Below, piece by piece: positions 1 through 12,178 of a stretch of DNA of 64,000 nucleotides (the first letter of the stretch is position 1; each line of letters starts with the position of its first letter). The stretch comes from Lineus longissimus (Eukaryota > Nemertea > Pilidiophora > Heteronemertea > Lineidae): assembly GCF_910592395.1 (NCBI RefSeq), contig NC_088318.1:1674001-1738000 (forward strand), written 5' to 3'. Position numbers and translations under genes: made by a program. A model generated the notes under the pieces. That model worked only from the letters and a program-made list of their open reading frames with translations. It did not search any database and was not told the DNA's origin.

Positions 1-1018
1 AAGTGACGCTAAAATCCGCGCAAATGGGCTATTTGGAGCGTTTTTCTCAGCAAATATGTGTAGTGCTCATTAAAAAACTTAGGGTGGTTGATGCTTCCTT
101 GGCTGATTTGTGTTTGAAGCAGTGTTTTGAGAGCCTCAAACTTCTGAAGTGAGCTGTGTGCATGGTTCCACATTTTAGTGCAACCCGAGGGAACTTTGGT
201 AGAGCATCTTGGTTGCGTGTCCAAAACACTCCACTCTCAGAACGAGGCTTATGCATTTTCCATTTAAAAGTTGACTTTACGGTACCAAGGTATTTTAGAA
301 TTCAAGTCCAAACTCGCAGACGATATTTGGTTCCTTTTAAGTCCACAGGGGGGCGTGGGTGTTGAATCTGATTTCGTGACAGTCGTAACCATTTTTTTCA
401 CATTTATTGCAGGAAAAAATGGTTACGACTGTCACGAAATCAGATTCAACACCCACGCCCCCTGTGGACTTAAAAGGAACCAAATTGTACTTGAAGCCCA
501 GAAGTCTATTAGTTTGAGTGGCAACCTGTAGATGGCTTCCCAATCGCATTTGAGATCGTCAATGATGAACGAGTTCTAACTGTGGTATTGACTGCTGGAC
601 AGTTTCTTGTTGGCCAAGGGCAATAATGGAATATTTCATCAGCTTCGGCATTCTGACGAGTGCTACAGACCAGACCTGTGCTGCACTAGGCAATAGTGTA
701 TTTGGGGAACAACCCATCCAGAAGACAGATCAGTGCTTGCTCTGGGTGATGGCGTATTGGGGAACAACCCATGATTGTATCACAAGGCAATGCAAAGGTG
801 AGCGCAGGTGGCCACGACACCAGTCAGGGGGCAGAAGAGAGTGATGTGCTTCGCAAATGGAAACCACCGACCAATCTGCAGGGCTAATGGAGTTGATACA
901 ATTGATCGACCTGTGGTACCTCATCTGCCAGGGACAATATCATGACTTTATTTGGTAGAGCCATCCTGCTGTAAAACCTGTCAAGAGGCCCAGCCTGACC
1001 ATGGATGGTCTTCATGAA
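1..1018. other. Non-coding flank with one hairpin
   Basis: No reading frame here looks like a conserved protein. Apart from the near-perfect inverted repeat at 327-484, the only structure I see is a short duplicated phrase (GGGGAACAACCCAT at about 705 and 758). The stretch lies downstream of the NUP93 3' end. Confidence 0.4.
327..484. repeat. Near-perfect inverted repeat with 71-nt arms
   Basis: Bases 327-397 are the reverse complement of 414-484 apart from one length difference in a G/C run. A spacer of about 16 bases separates the arms. A transcript in either direction would fold into a long, almost uninterrupted hairpin. The spacer ends in TTTATTGCAG, which resembles a splice acceptor. 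The high arm identity implies a recent inverted duplication or a young foldback element. Confidence 0.85.
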
Positions 1019-1019
1019 A

Positions 1020-1119
1020 GAACTACGCCATCGCCATCTTCAGGGCAAGGGAGGAACTGAAAAGACTAAACGGTCTTTTTAGTTCCTGCCGTGCCCTGAA
1101 GATGGCGATGGCGCAGTTC
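1020..1119. repeat. Foldback hairpin, copy 1 of the CCATCGCCATCTTCAGGG family
   Basis: The arms, built on AACTACGCCATCGCCATCTT and continuing CAGGGCA, pair around a loop of about 45 bases. Two more copies of the same hairpin lie inside the larger element at 2008-2402. This copy lacks that element's outer arms, so it is a partial or solo unit. Confidence 0.75.
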
Positions 1120-1416
1120 AGATCATGCACCTTGGACAAAGTGAGGACTTCCTTGCTTTTGGTAGACATTACACAGTACACTTGAAGACAGGCACAACCT
1201 GACTGTTGAGACAACTCACGTACCTCGGACAACAATGTCCTTTTCGAGCTTTTCATTTCCAGGGTAAGCGACCATTCCAAATGTTAATCTGCTTCAGCTG
1301 GTACATATCAATGGGTTCTCAAGAGTGTGTGATCGTTTTCAATCTGGCTTTAAACAATTCATAGCCAAAACAAGAAAAAGAATGAAAAAAGACATCAATT
1401 ATCAAGAGTAGTAATC

Positions 1417-1422
1417 TTTATT
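1417..1422 (-). terminator. Polyadenylation signal, probable NUP93 3' end
   Basis: AATAAA on the minus strand lies about 425 bases past the NUP93 stop codon. No other canonical signal was noticed between the two. It is assigned by position only. Confidence 0.45.
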
Positions 1423-1845
1423 TCTCAAATTTACAGATGAGACAGTAATGAAATGCATATAAAACCAGCTACTGGCAGTGTGCACTATTTTGCCATGAAA
1501 TCAAAAAGTATATGAGAAATATGGTTTAATGGTAGTACAAAGATGTCTCTGTATAAAATACATTCTGTTTTCTACAAGACATCAATGGATTACCCAAACC
1601 TGACAGACATCTTCATGTGTATGGGTGCCCAATTTCAATGAGAGGTATTCAACGGAATGTGTCATAAAGCTGTAATGACATTGGCATCCGACACTGTTTC
1701 AGACAAAATAGCGAAGCACATTTTAGAAAGTCTGCATGCACAACTTGCACCAAAGCCTACAGTACTGCACATGTACTGTTACTGACGCAAAGAAATCAAT
1801 AGTCATAGTCATAGTCCAGTCATGTTTTCCAAACTGTGGACCATA

Positions 1846-4800
1846 TCAGTTCATGAGCACTTCCAACTGTACGAGTCTTGAGTTCGTGTCCCCCGGCATC
1901 CGATACGGAATCATCCCAGCGAATGTGATCAGGGCTCGGGCTTGTCTGCGCAGCTGATTGAGATACTGCAAGAGACAGGGAAAGGTGTGGACAGTTGAGT
2001 TATTAACACCTTCAGCGCCGAACCACGTAGATCAACGTGGCACAAATCCCCCTCCCCTTTGAGCTGGTTATCGGAGTCTCAAGGACTTCATGAAAGAACT
2101 ATGCCATCGCCATCTTCAGGGTACGGTAGGAACTGAAAAGACCGATTAGTCTTTACAGTTTATCCTTTGCCCTGAAGATGGCGATGGCGTAGTTCTTTTT
2201 AAAGTTCTGAACTACGCCATCGCCATCGCCATCTTCAGGGTACGGCAGGAACTGAAAAGACCGATTAGTCTTTACAGTTTGTCACTTCCCCTGAAGATGG
2301 CGATGGCGTAGTTCTATCATGAAGTCCAAGAGATTCCGATAACCACCTCAGAGGGGGGATTTGGGCCGCGGAGATCTGCGTGGTTCGGCGCTGAAGGTGT
2401 TTAAAAAGTCAATTGAAGGCATATAAAGGTACACCCAAGTGACGTGACCAATTGTCTTACACCCAACTCGCACTATAAGAACACAAGCCTGTACTTATTT
2501 TATTAGCTTTAAGTTACATATTTGCAAAATCTCAGAAGGAATTTGGGCTGCCTTTTATTCTCACTTACCGAGTCCTGACCACCGTCGTCTCGGCCGAATG
2601 TGGACTTGGACAACAGAGGGCTCTGGAAGCCTGACGATCGAACCTTCTTGGATTGGAGATAGAGAATATTCATCGTCGCCAGTAGCACATCTGGAAGACT
2701 TCGGCGGATCTCATCCGTATAATGCTTGAAGTTGTTCACCAATCTCTCCACTGTTTCTGTTGTTGTTGGCAGAAGTTTCAGCTGTACAATTGTCTGGAAA
2801 AGTCAAATTACTGGTAATGATGTGCAAAACTGACCATACATGTATATTTCAATACAATTTTCAAACTTGTAAAAAACATTCAAGTTTGATTGATAAGTGT
2901 TTTTGGGCGGAGATGCTGTTCATACAAAAGCCTTGCTCAATATCAACGTCTTCAAAAGGTCAAATCAAGATATTTCGATCTGCTGGTTTGGAAGTTTTTC
3001 CAATATCAATATGGTAAATTGTCGCAGTACTACATGTAACTGTTGAGTAAATAGGCATCGATCTACTTAAACACAATAAGTGGTACTACTGGCACATTCT
3101 CAGATCCTTTTCAAACTGAATCTTTCACACTCACATCCATGGCTTGGTCCAAATGCTGCGCATGATATTCATCAAAGAACGTCATCAAATCCAATAACAA
3201 GTAAAACGTGCATGTGGTCGACCTGGTACCTTCCTGTCCGAGGGAACGATATCTCTCTGCTATGGCCACAGCCAGTGCCTTCAGCCGGTCTCTGGCAGAC
3301 TGAGGAGTAGGAGCCTGTGACAGCACCTGGGTTAGGAGCTTGTTCAACAGCTCAAGAACTTTCTCATGATTCTGAAATCAAAGATGGTGATCTTTAGAGG
3401 CTACGCATGTTGGTATAAACTGATAGTCTGAGTACTGTACGCCAGAGAGGGATTCATGTACATGTAAGGGGAAGGATTTACTAACTTGTTTTATTGAATG
3501 CAAATCTTACAGCAGATTTTGACTCAAAGCACGACAACAATATATACACAATGCGGCTGTCGTCAGCAAGTATGAGACACTCTTTCAGTACAATATTCTG
3601 AAGTATTTCTTTGACTGATAAGGCATGGATATTCCTCTCTGAATTGCGGACTTATGTTAGCAGCACTTCTCTTGAATTCATTTGGCTGGGATTCAGTCAA
3701 GACGTCTGCTATTTGAAGTTAAGGACATAAGTTTTAGAGTGACTTACCCGAGCTAAATCATATAATTTAACAGCATCTTCAAAATGTCCTTTATTTTCTG
3801 TATCTTTTGCCACCAGCTCTATAATTTTCTGTGTGTCAGCATTGAATTTATCAATAGCACCAGGCTGGAAGAAGAAGATTTAATAAGTCACCTTGTAGAA
3901 GAAGGACATCTATCAGCAAAAAATCATGTAATGTACCGATTTGTATACAGAGAAAAGGCGATTCATTTGACTATAAAATGGTATCATCTTAGTGACTGTA
4001 ACTTTATACATGTCTTGTCATACACAGTACCACGCTTTTGTCCTCACAGCACATGTCATAGAGGAGTTTATATTAAATACAAACATTATTCTACAAGAAA
4101 ATTATGTATACTTACTCTTCTGGTGCCATCTTTGACCAACTTCCCCAGTAGCATTTCAAACTCTCTTGTCTCGAGCACTAATTCACTGACACACGTCATG
4201 AACAGGTTATCACCCTGGGAAGTCCGCAGATCCCTGCAAAACGTACCACACACACATCGTTAATAAGGTGAGCAACATGTCTTCTGACTCCTCACTCTGC
4301 TGTCACAACAACAGGCAGCTATCTTTGTCAAATACAAATTTTGTCCGCCCAAAAACGGCAGCTATATTCTATGACACTTCATATCACTCAAAAAAGACAA
4401 TAATTTACCTGAGGAAGAAGAAATACTGTAAAGCTTCTCTTGGGTCTGTCGCCTCAAATTTGCGAGTGTACATCATGATTAATCGTGCAAAATTCAATCT
4501 CCGCATGGGTTTGGGGTCACTAACATCTTGTGTTACTGAAACATAAGGAAGTGAATGATGAGACTCAACCACTAACTGCGGTGTTTCCACTTCAGAGAAA
4601 ATGTTCAAGAGCGCCCCCCACTTGTTGACAGTCAATTACGTGAAATGTCTCCCCTCAACCCTTAATGCCATTGTCTTCAGCCAGCTCCCTGAAATGATGT
4701 ATATAGATTTTTTGTTACTTACACAACTGTGCCTGTGTTGTATGCGGCCGGGCTAATAAATTCAATTCATAGAGGACCATAGCAATGTGGACGGCATGAC

Positions 4801-7800
4801 AGCGTAACTTGTCGATGTGTGCGAGGAATCCAATGGCAGCTTCAAATTGGGCAGTCAGGAAAAGCACTGTGAAGTAGTTGACAGGGACTTGGTAGGCATT
4901 GAAGTGGCTCTCACCTGGAAATAAAGGATATACATGTTATGGCCACTGAATTCTACTGCAAATACAAGGCAGAACCTCAATTTTGGAGAGATGGAGGCCC
5001 ACGTCTTGATCACATGGGCAAAGTGGTCAGGTCTAGTTATCCTAGAGTGTTGTCTGACTGATAAGCTGGCATTTCTTGGCTTGACGCTCAACGAAGACAC
5101 ATAATTTGTGAGTGTGACCTTGGACAAGTCACTTTTTTATACCAGGAACCTATACAAAAGACACCATTCTAGTGAGAAACAAGAACTACTTTTCCTCCCT
5201 GGGTGGAGATGGAAAGCAGCGACTGATCCAAGCTATGAAAACATTCATTCTTACCATATTCTTCTAATAACGTTGTTTGTAACTGACTAAGTGTGAGTTG
5301 ATCCTGTGATGTGTCAGATTCGGTGAAGCCAATCTGGCAGAGTTTGATCCAGAGGTAGTCGTCTGTCTTGTCTGCCACTTCAGAGTGGTTGTCCTGGGGG
5401 TCACAACAACCAATCAAGCAATACAAAGCCCTGCAAAGAATAAGAACGCAACAGATACTCTCTGTAAGTCTTTCAGGAACGATTGAAGTGATTCTATGAC
5501 ATCAGACAGTGGTGAAACCAAGTCAAAGTTGGACCAGACTGATGGTCACCCTAGAGCCAGGCTGAAAATATCTGCAGAAAACATCATGTTGACATTTGGG
5601 GGAGTAAAGTAGACACAGGAAAGACAATTTTTTATTCGTCAGTAAATAAATTAAGTTTGAGGAATAGTTTGTTTTTATCTGTTTATTGAAACAGGACATG
5701 CTGATCTCACCTTTTATAAGGATCTGTACTGTTCCGCACCGAGCGTCTGTATTGAAGTTTGATTTTTGTTTCATTCTCAGGACTTAATCGTCTGTCTTCA
5801 CCGTGTGCGTATTCTTGTAAATATCCTTCAAATTCTCCAAGCTGCTTCCTGAAACGTTTAACAAAAACACCCCACTATGATGAACACATTTCAATCAATT
5901 TTAGGTTGGAAATGGTCGTACAACAGCCAAGAAACAAAAGAAGGCTAGACCAAAGTAATGCTCACACCAGTAATTTTCTTTGAGGATAAGGAGTGTTGAG
6001 GACATATGATGCTGGCCAACTGTTTCTGTTCTTCACACAAGATTCAGAAGAAACAAGAATTACGATTCAACTTACGCTGATGTCTTGACAATGTTTAATG
6101 CTGCCTGGAGGTCCCCACATCTAACGCAGTAGTAGACTAATGCCCAGACAGGGTGGCCATCGATCGTTCCATCCTAAAATTAGAAGACTCAATGTCAAGC
6201 TCTGAACGGAACGACAGCCATCACCAACAAACCAAACAACCAATTACACTCGGCTGAACATGAATGTGGTAGGCCTTTAACAACACAAGTCCCAATTTTT
6301 TCAAGAAACAAAGCTTCTTCTAATCTTAGCTTAATTCCAAAAGTCTGGTGTTTTACATTTGTCATTTCTGCTTGATTTTGCATGAAGATTACAAGGTGCA
6401 ACATACACGCTGGAAAACCTCCAACCACGATTTTCATGTTGAAAATCTCATTTTCACGTCTTTCGCATCAATAGGAAAACCTCACCTCTAGTCCTTGTGT
6501 ACCGGCAGGCACTTTCACATTGAGGAAGCTCCGTACCAAGGGATATGTGCCAGGAATACCTCCCAGCTTTGCCTGCTGCCGGTTACCATAAATGCAACTC
6601 TGGATATACTTTTTATAGCTGAAATATAAGGGAAGTGGTCAACATGTTAAGCAGTGACTGGCTTATTGATTGTGGACACATCTCCCTACTGCTCCCCCTG
6701 CAATGTTATGAAAAGCTTCAGCAGATATCTATGCCACGATTCAAGAAGTACTCTGTTATGTCAGAAATTCTCAATCTCCCCTTATCCCTCAATGGTTATA
6801 ATACAAATAGAACTGTGACACTTGACTAACTTACAGATGTTCGAGATATTTCCTCGCCTGAGTCACAAATGCCATCTGCATCTTTTTGGAGTTTCTCGCT
6901 GTGACGATATTTCCTGCTGCCATGGGAACCTGGGTCATGTGGTGAACCATACTCCAAATCTCAACCATGTTCTGAAATAAGAAATAATCCATTCTTTATA
7001 CCGAGTGTTTGTAAATCCAAATCATCATTAATGAGCTTATAATATTACTTCATTTATCAGTTTATTAGTAATCAAAATTCCGAGTAATTTGGCCTGTAAT
7101 CATTCAGCAAAAATTGGGGTTTTGAGAAGAAAATATAGTATTTTTTATTCCTTTGCAATCTCACCTTGTCATCAACCTTCTCTCCGACCTGTGCACACAT
7201 CTCAGACAGCTCTCGTCTCAAGCCTTTCTGGATCACCTGGTCATTGTAGATGTAAACCTGTTTGGCGTAGGCCATCTCAGTGCTGTCTAAAGTACTCCTG
7301 CCATTCATGCTTACAGAATCATTCAGCAAACCCTGGATAGGATAGAGTAAAATATTTACAAGGTTAGCAACAATTTGTAAATATGAAATTCCGTGTTAAC
7401 AGTACTGTACATTTTCGAATAGTCGTCTGTGCAAAACACTCTAGTATTTCAGCTCGACATCCAACAAGGTGGGGCAGAAAAGGTCACAGCCTGAAATCAG
7501 GACAGCACGTCATAACGCTAGGTGGCAGCACACTTATGAATCAGTTCTTATTTTTCCCGCTAGGTAATTCTAGGTTTGGCGTTAGGCATTAGGCATTAGG
7601 CATTGCTTTAACAGCCCGTTGGTGGAATATAGTATATTACAGAAAGCCAGCATCTTACCTCTGTTTCTTGTGGGAAGTCCATGGTCTCCTGTCCCGTCCC
7701 GACCAGTGCGTTCAGGATCCTTTGTTTCTCTCGCTCCCACTCATCCTCCTGACGCGCCCAGTGGTGGCACGAGGTCTGCTCAAATGTCTGAAAACAAATC

Positions 7801-8523
7801 ATTTGGGATGCTACATCACAGAAAACAAGCCAAATATCTGTAATTATCTCAAACCTACCATCTTTAACTGATTTGCAAAAGGACACTAACAACTCTCAAA
7901 AGTCAGAGAACCAAGCATGAAAGACCAGATTTAAAGCCATATCCAGAACATTTATTAACAGTTCCACTCACGTTTTTCCTTGTTTGCTCAATGACGGCCA
8001 AAAGTGCATTCTCCCTCTCGTTCCTCAGGAAGCCTTGAATGTCTGTGTCTCTAACCGGTTCCAGAGGTTCAAATGTTTTGACGGCACCAAGTGTTTCCAG
8101 TTTCTGTGAGATACGGGGAACGTCAAACCCTTTGGATCCAAGCAGGACAGATCTGAAGGAAAGTGAGACTCGCGAAATGGTACCAGAGAGCACAGCACAA
8201 GTCCGACATTTGAAAAGTCACCTCTGCCGATACTCGATACTGCAATACGACTTTGAATGCTCACACAAACTGTGTGCATACCAACTTAGTATGCACATGG
8301 CCATGCAGTTTGTTAGAACATTCAATGATGTATTGCTTACTTACGCTTTGACATCAGTACTGTCTTGGATAGCATGGGTGCGGGACCAGAGCCTCTGGCC
8401 AGCCTCAAGAACCTGCTGGAGATTCCTCTCCACTCTTGGCAGATCAGTTCCCGTGTCCATCTCTGCTGTCAGCTGCTCTGCTTGCTGCAGCAAGTCAGAG
8501 AATCCCTCTGCATCAACTTCCAT
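1846..8523 (-). CDS. NUP93: Nucleoporin Nup93 (Nic96 family), 16 coding exons
   Basis: Scaffold nucleoporin of the inner ring of the nuclear pore complex. Coding exons, 5' to 3': 8523-8345, 8152-7972, 7787-7659, 7332-7165, 6971-6835, 6618-6486, 6173-6076, 5848-5711, 5430-5255, 4914-4723, 4535-4409, 4233-4116, 3864-3748, 3371-3135, 2793-2569, 1965-1846. All phases join, giving 824 residues against about 819 in vertebrates. Recognisable segments include the N-terminal [12 protein letters not shown] helix, [48 protein letters not shown] and the C-terminal [13 protein letters not shown]. The helical Nic96 region fills most of the chain. The start is the first ATG after a likely acceptor (TTGCAG, about 8545), so an upstream 5'UTR exon probably exists. 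The gene is head-to-head with DUS2. Intron 15 contains a foldback element. Identification is firm from length and collinear conservation. Confidence 0.96.
2008..2402. mobile_element. Complex foldback element (MITE-like) in NUP93 intron 15
   Basis: The outer ends are inverted copies of each other: ACACCTTCAGCGCCGAACCA at the left matches the reverse complement of the right end. The similarity runs inward for about 110 bases. Between the arms are two tandem copies of a smaller hairpin (about 2096-2196 and 2205-2315), the same hairpin that stands alone at 1020-1119. There is no coding capacity. TTA flanks both ends if the element begins at ACACC, which could be a 3-bp target duplication. The element must be mobilised in trans if it moves at all. 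Confidence 0.7.
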
Positions 8524-9091
8524 TGTTATTATAGCTATCTTTCCTGCAATATATTAATAAGAGTGATGGAACGAGTTTACAATCCCCGATTACACCCCCA
8601 AAAAAGGTCATCGGTTGACTAACGAAGCACCACTGTTCAATGGATTTATAGTTGAATGCGATCAAACTACGTCATTTCCGATCGGGGATTGTAAATTTTA
8701 ACCGAGAAAAGATATCAATCACTTTCACTTTGACTTTGTGATAGGAGCAACTGCACTCTGCAGAATCACTGACTCTACTCTCTCTCTGCTAGTAAATGAT
8801 AGGAATTGTGTACATAATGTACAGCGTCATCATTTAGCACAGAGTGTCCCGGCTATTCTGCAGTTGCTCCCCAAAAGATGCTAGAAAAATCCTTACAAAT
8901 TAATAAGATCAATAAGTAAGATGGTAAAATCAGCTTTTTGTACAGAAAAATTCTCGCCGCCTCCATACGCCAGAACGGAAGTTGAGCATCGCGCTTGCTC
9001 AGAGATTGCAAGAAGGAATTGCGGTTGTTTCGCTCCCTAATCTTTTCGCCCCCAGTCGTTTCGCTCCAAATCGAAGTCGCTTCGCGATTCA
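8524..9091. promoter_or_regulatory. Region immediately 5' of the NUP93 coding start
   Basis: No coding frame is recognisable. On the minus strand, TATTGCAG at about 8545 looks like a splice acceptor 20-odd bases before the NUP93 ATG. This sequence may therefore be the 3' part of a 5'UTR intron rather than the core promoter. The true first exon could lie well upstream, towards DUS2. Confidence 0.35.
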
Positions 9092-9272
9092 CTTCTGTGT
9101 TGTTATTTTCACATACATTGTTCTCGTGGTTTACGGAAAAGTAGGCCAATACATGTAATAGTGTCTAAAAACAATATTCAGTTAATGGAATTACACTTTT
9201 TTCCATTACTGTTTGCTTAATACTGCCATATATCCCTTTTTATGAATCAATTTTGAGCATTATGTTTACAAC
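9092..9272. repeat. Direct repeat, left copy
   Basis: About 180 bases, from the TGTGTTGT/ACATACATTGTTCTCG segment to AGCATTATGTTTACAAC, recur at 12726-12908 in the same orientation. There are only scattered differences. The copies bracket about 3.45 kb of satellite-rich DNA. Confidence 0.85.
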
Positions 9273-9299
9273 CAAGGTTTCCGCTAATGAACTTTGGAG

Positions 9300-9880
9300 A
9301 CGTTAGGACAGCCTACGTAACAACCAACCTCTTCCAGCTGGTTATCTGGTCAGGTTGGGAAGACATTGACACAACCTTCAAAGGGTCCTTTAGCTGTACA
9401 AGACAACATTACACTCGCGTTCTACATGGGCGATACAAGACAACTGATTTGGTTGTACCGTGGTAACCATCTCACAAGGACGGACAATGGAACAGCCAAC
9501 ATCTGCCAGCTGGTTATCTGGTCAGGTTGGGAAGACATTGACACAACTTCAAAGGGTCCTTTAGCTGTACAAGACAACATTACACTCGCGTTCTACATGG
9601 GTGATACAAGACAACTGATTTGGTTGTACCGTGGTAATCATCTTACAAGTACGGACAATGGAACAACCAACATCTGCCAGCTGGTTATATCTGGTCAGGT
9701 TGGGAAGACATTGACACAACTTCAAAGGGTCCTTTAGCTGTACAATACATCATTACACTTGCGTTCTACATGGGCGATACAAGACAACTGATTTGGTTGT
9801 ACCATGGTAATCATCTCGCAAGGACGGACAATGGGACAACCAACCTCTGTCAGCTGGTTATCTGATCTCACGAGACTGGC
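9300..9880. repeat. Tandem array, unit about 171-173 bp, about 3.4 copies
   Basis: The block TTTAGCTGTACAAGACAACA begins at about 9390, 9561 and 9734, giving a unit of 171-173 bp. Each unit also carries GGCGATACAAGACAACTGAT and CAGCTGGTTATCTGGTCAGG. Two units are open in one frame because 171 is a multiple of three. A 2-base insertion in the third unit breaks that frame, and the peptide resembles nothing I know, so I treat it as non-coding. Confidence 0.85.
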
Positions 9881-11050
9881 ATTACCTGACAACTCTTTAA
9901 GTACAACTTGAGTACTACTTGGTACCACAGTCATCTTAGAAGACTGGTGAATCCTCCCAAAGTCCTTTTCTCTTTTGCAGAACGTGCCACCAAAAAGACA
10001 TCAATATATACATAAAAATCAATCAATCTGTCTACAATGTAATTTGGGAATCAAGCCCTTAAATTCGTTGTCAGTCCTCGTTTGATTTTTAGCCGCAGCA
10101 GCCAATAGCTGGTCTCAAATCATCCACAACAATCAACAGAACATTGGGTTTCTGGGAAGGTGCGAGACCTGAAACAAATGCCAACACAACCGAGATAAAA
10201 GTGGATACAGAATTGTGATGACAAAGATACTGATGATAACATCACACATGCCAATGGAGTATCTAATTGTGCTGGCTCCTCAATTAGAAATTACTCGAAG
10301 AGAAATTGTCCAAGAGACATCTCCAGTAATCATATGGACAGTCTCATCAGTCAGTCGGTCCTAAAGACATTTCTAATAAACATGGGGACAATCTCTTCCG
10401 AGTGGTTGTCTGTCCAATTGACCAGGACCAAGTATCTGATTTATAGTAGGGGCCTATATGTAGACAAGGCCTGTGGTCTGCTGGTATGACCTATATTTTG
10501 GGTATTGTAAAATTGTTATGACAAATATATTAAAAAACTCTTACATTAGAATATCGATTAGTATATGAGGTATCTATCGATGAAATCAAGATCACTTTCA
10601 GGTTGATATTTCTTAAGATGAAAACGAAAGAACATATTAGTGAAGGCACATTAGCAAACCCAAAATATTGATCTTTCAGAAATTAGTCAGGTATCAAACT
10701 TTCGTTTATCCGCTCAACGTTTTGAAGTGGTCGTGATCGCGTAATAGACGAACGCCTGCTGACCAAATACTCGTAGCACAGTGACATGTGCATATCTTTG
10801 CTAATTTTGACTATTTTGCTATACAGCCATGTATATGCAACAAAGTTAATTTATTCTAAGATATGCATGCATGCATGCCATGGTGACCAATATTGAGGAT
10901 CACCGATTGTTGATGTCTGGGGCATGACCTATCCTCCCATACAGCCATTGCATGCCCCTACATCCTCGAGCTCTATATAATGGTACCGGTACTGTTTACA
11001 TCAGTCAAGGAGACACATATTGATGGATACCATCGGTATGTGGTCTTGAG
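9881..11050. other. Unassigned non-coding stretch
   Basis: AT-rich and without a convincing exon. It contains a short ATGCATGCATGCATGC run near 10863 and a TATATAATGG box near 10975, with no recognisable transcript downstream. Confidence 0.35.
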
Positions 11051-11052
11051 AA

Positions 11053-11232
11053 GCCGGTGTAACATCTGTGGTTGTTTCCCATGTGTCAGTGTTTCCAAAC
11101 AATAGGCAGCTAGAGAGACCACGACTTTTCAATGGGGGGATACACAGAAAAACTTGTCAATCTATTTTTGAGCGTTTCCAAACAATGAGGGGAAACACTC
11201 AAAAACAGAAACACTCAAAAACATTACACCGG
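11053..11232. repeat. Short element with inverted CCGGTGTAA ends
   Basis: CCGGTGTAA near 11054 is answered by TTACACCGG near 11225. The interior has further partly complementary GTGTTTCC and GGAAACACTC stretches, including a directly repeated GTTTCCAAACAAT. This is a possible small foldback element. The arms are short and imperfect. Confidence 0.35.
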
Positions 11233-11254
11233 TTCCAATGACCACTCGTACTCT

Positions 11255-11493
11255 GGAAAGAAGCTGAGATTGCTCTGGGACTCGCGAGTCCCCACGGGCC
11301 CGGCTATAAAACACCGGCACCCCGACATGCTCGTCTTCTATGAGAAGGAAAAGGAGGTCCTAATCATGGAGATAGCTGTCAGCTCCGACAGACACGTCCT
11401 AGCACGTGCGGAGGAGAAACGATCGAAGTACTGTGGCTGTGACTATCTCATCTCTCTCATCATGTTGTCAACACGGTGGAGCAGCCAGGACTG
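11255..11493 (+). pseudogene. Fragment of a non-LTR retrotransposon restriction-like endonuclease domain
   Basis: One frame reads RHPDMLVFYEKEKEVLIMEI followed by AVSSDRHVLARAEEKRSKY. The pattern (H/K)PD, then hydrophobic residues, then (I/E)xAVxxDxx, then an EExKxxKY helix matches the C-terminal PD-(D/E)xK endonuclease of R2-like and related non-LTR retroelements. No reverse transcriptase is visible upstream, so this is a decayed 3' end. The frame runs directly into the first unit of the 68-bp satellite and stops there. The family call rests on motif pattern only. Confidence 0.45.
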
Positions 11494-12090
11494 ATTCGGC
11501 CTGGCTGTGACTTCCTCATCTCTCTCACCATGTTGACAACTTGGCAGAGCAGCCAAGACTAATTTGGCCTGGCTGTGACTGTCTCATCTCTCTTACCATA
11601 TTAACAACTAGGCAGTGCGGCGAAGACTGATGCCGCCTGGCTGTGACTGTCTCATCTCTCTCACCATATAGACAACTTGGCAGAGCAGCCAAGACTGATT
11701 TGGCCTGGCTGTGACTGTCTCTCATCTCTCTCACCATGTAGACAACTTGGCAGAGCAGCCGAGACTGATTTGGCCTGGCTGTGATTGTCTCATCTCTCTC
11801 GCCATATTAACAACTAGGCAGTGCGGCGAAGATTGATGCGGCCTGGCTGTGACTGTCTCATCACTCTCATCATGTTGTCAACACGGTGGAGCAGCCAGGA
11901 CTGATTCGGCCTGGTTGTGACTTCCTCATCTCTCTCATCATGTTGTCAACACGGTGGAGCAGCCAGGACTGATTCGGCCTGGCTGTGACTTCCTCATCTC
12001 TCTCACCATGTTGACAACTTGGCAGAGCAGCCAATGGCTGTGACTGTCTCATCTCTCTCATCATGTTGTCAGCACGATGGAGGAGCCAGG
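11450..12090. repeat. Tandem array, unit about 68 bp, about 9-10 copies
   Basis: Units carry TGACTGTCTCATCTCTCTCA, CATGTTG(A/T)CAAC, GCAGAGCAGCCAAGACTGAT and TTGGCCTGGCTG. At least two sub-variants are interspersed (CACGGTGGAGCAG and ACTTGGCAGAGCAG). Frames are open on both strands through several units, but the composition is that of a satellite. The array begins inside the endonuclease-like frame. Confidence 0.85.
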
Positions 12091-12178
12091 ACTGTCAAAC
12101 AGTTGTGTGAGCTCACAAGAGCTTGCACTTACATAGTGTAAAACTAAAATTTATATAATATATGTATATAAAACCGTC

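Noticed and set aside
1023-1280. 85-codon minus-strand ORF upstream of the NUP93 3' end
   Set aside because: Half of it is the foldback hairpin at 1020-1119. The remainder resembles no known family and has no splice partners.
9366-9737. 123-codon plus-strand ORF
   Set aside because: It spans two 171-bp satellite units and stays open only because 171 is divisible by three. It fails in the third unit and resembles no protein.
11525-12064. Minus-strand ORFs with repeated MVREMR(Q/D)S units
   Set aside because: These are translations of the 68-bp satellite and have no start context or conserved family.
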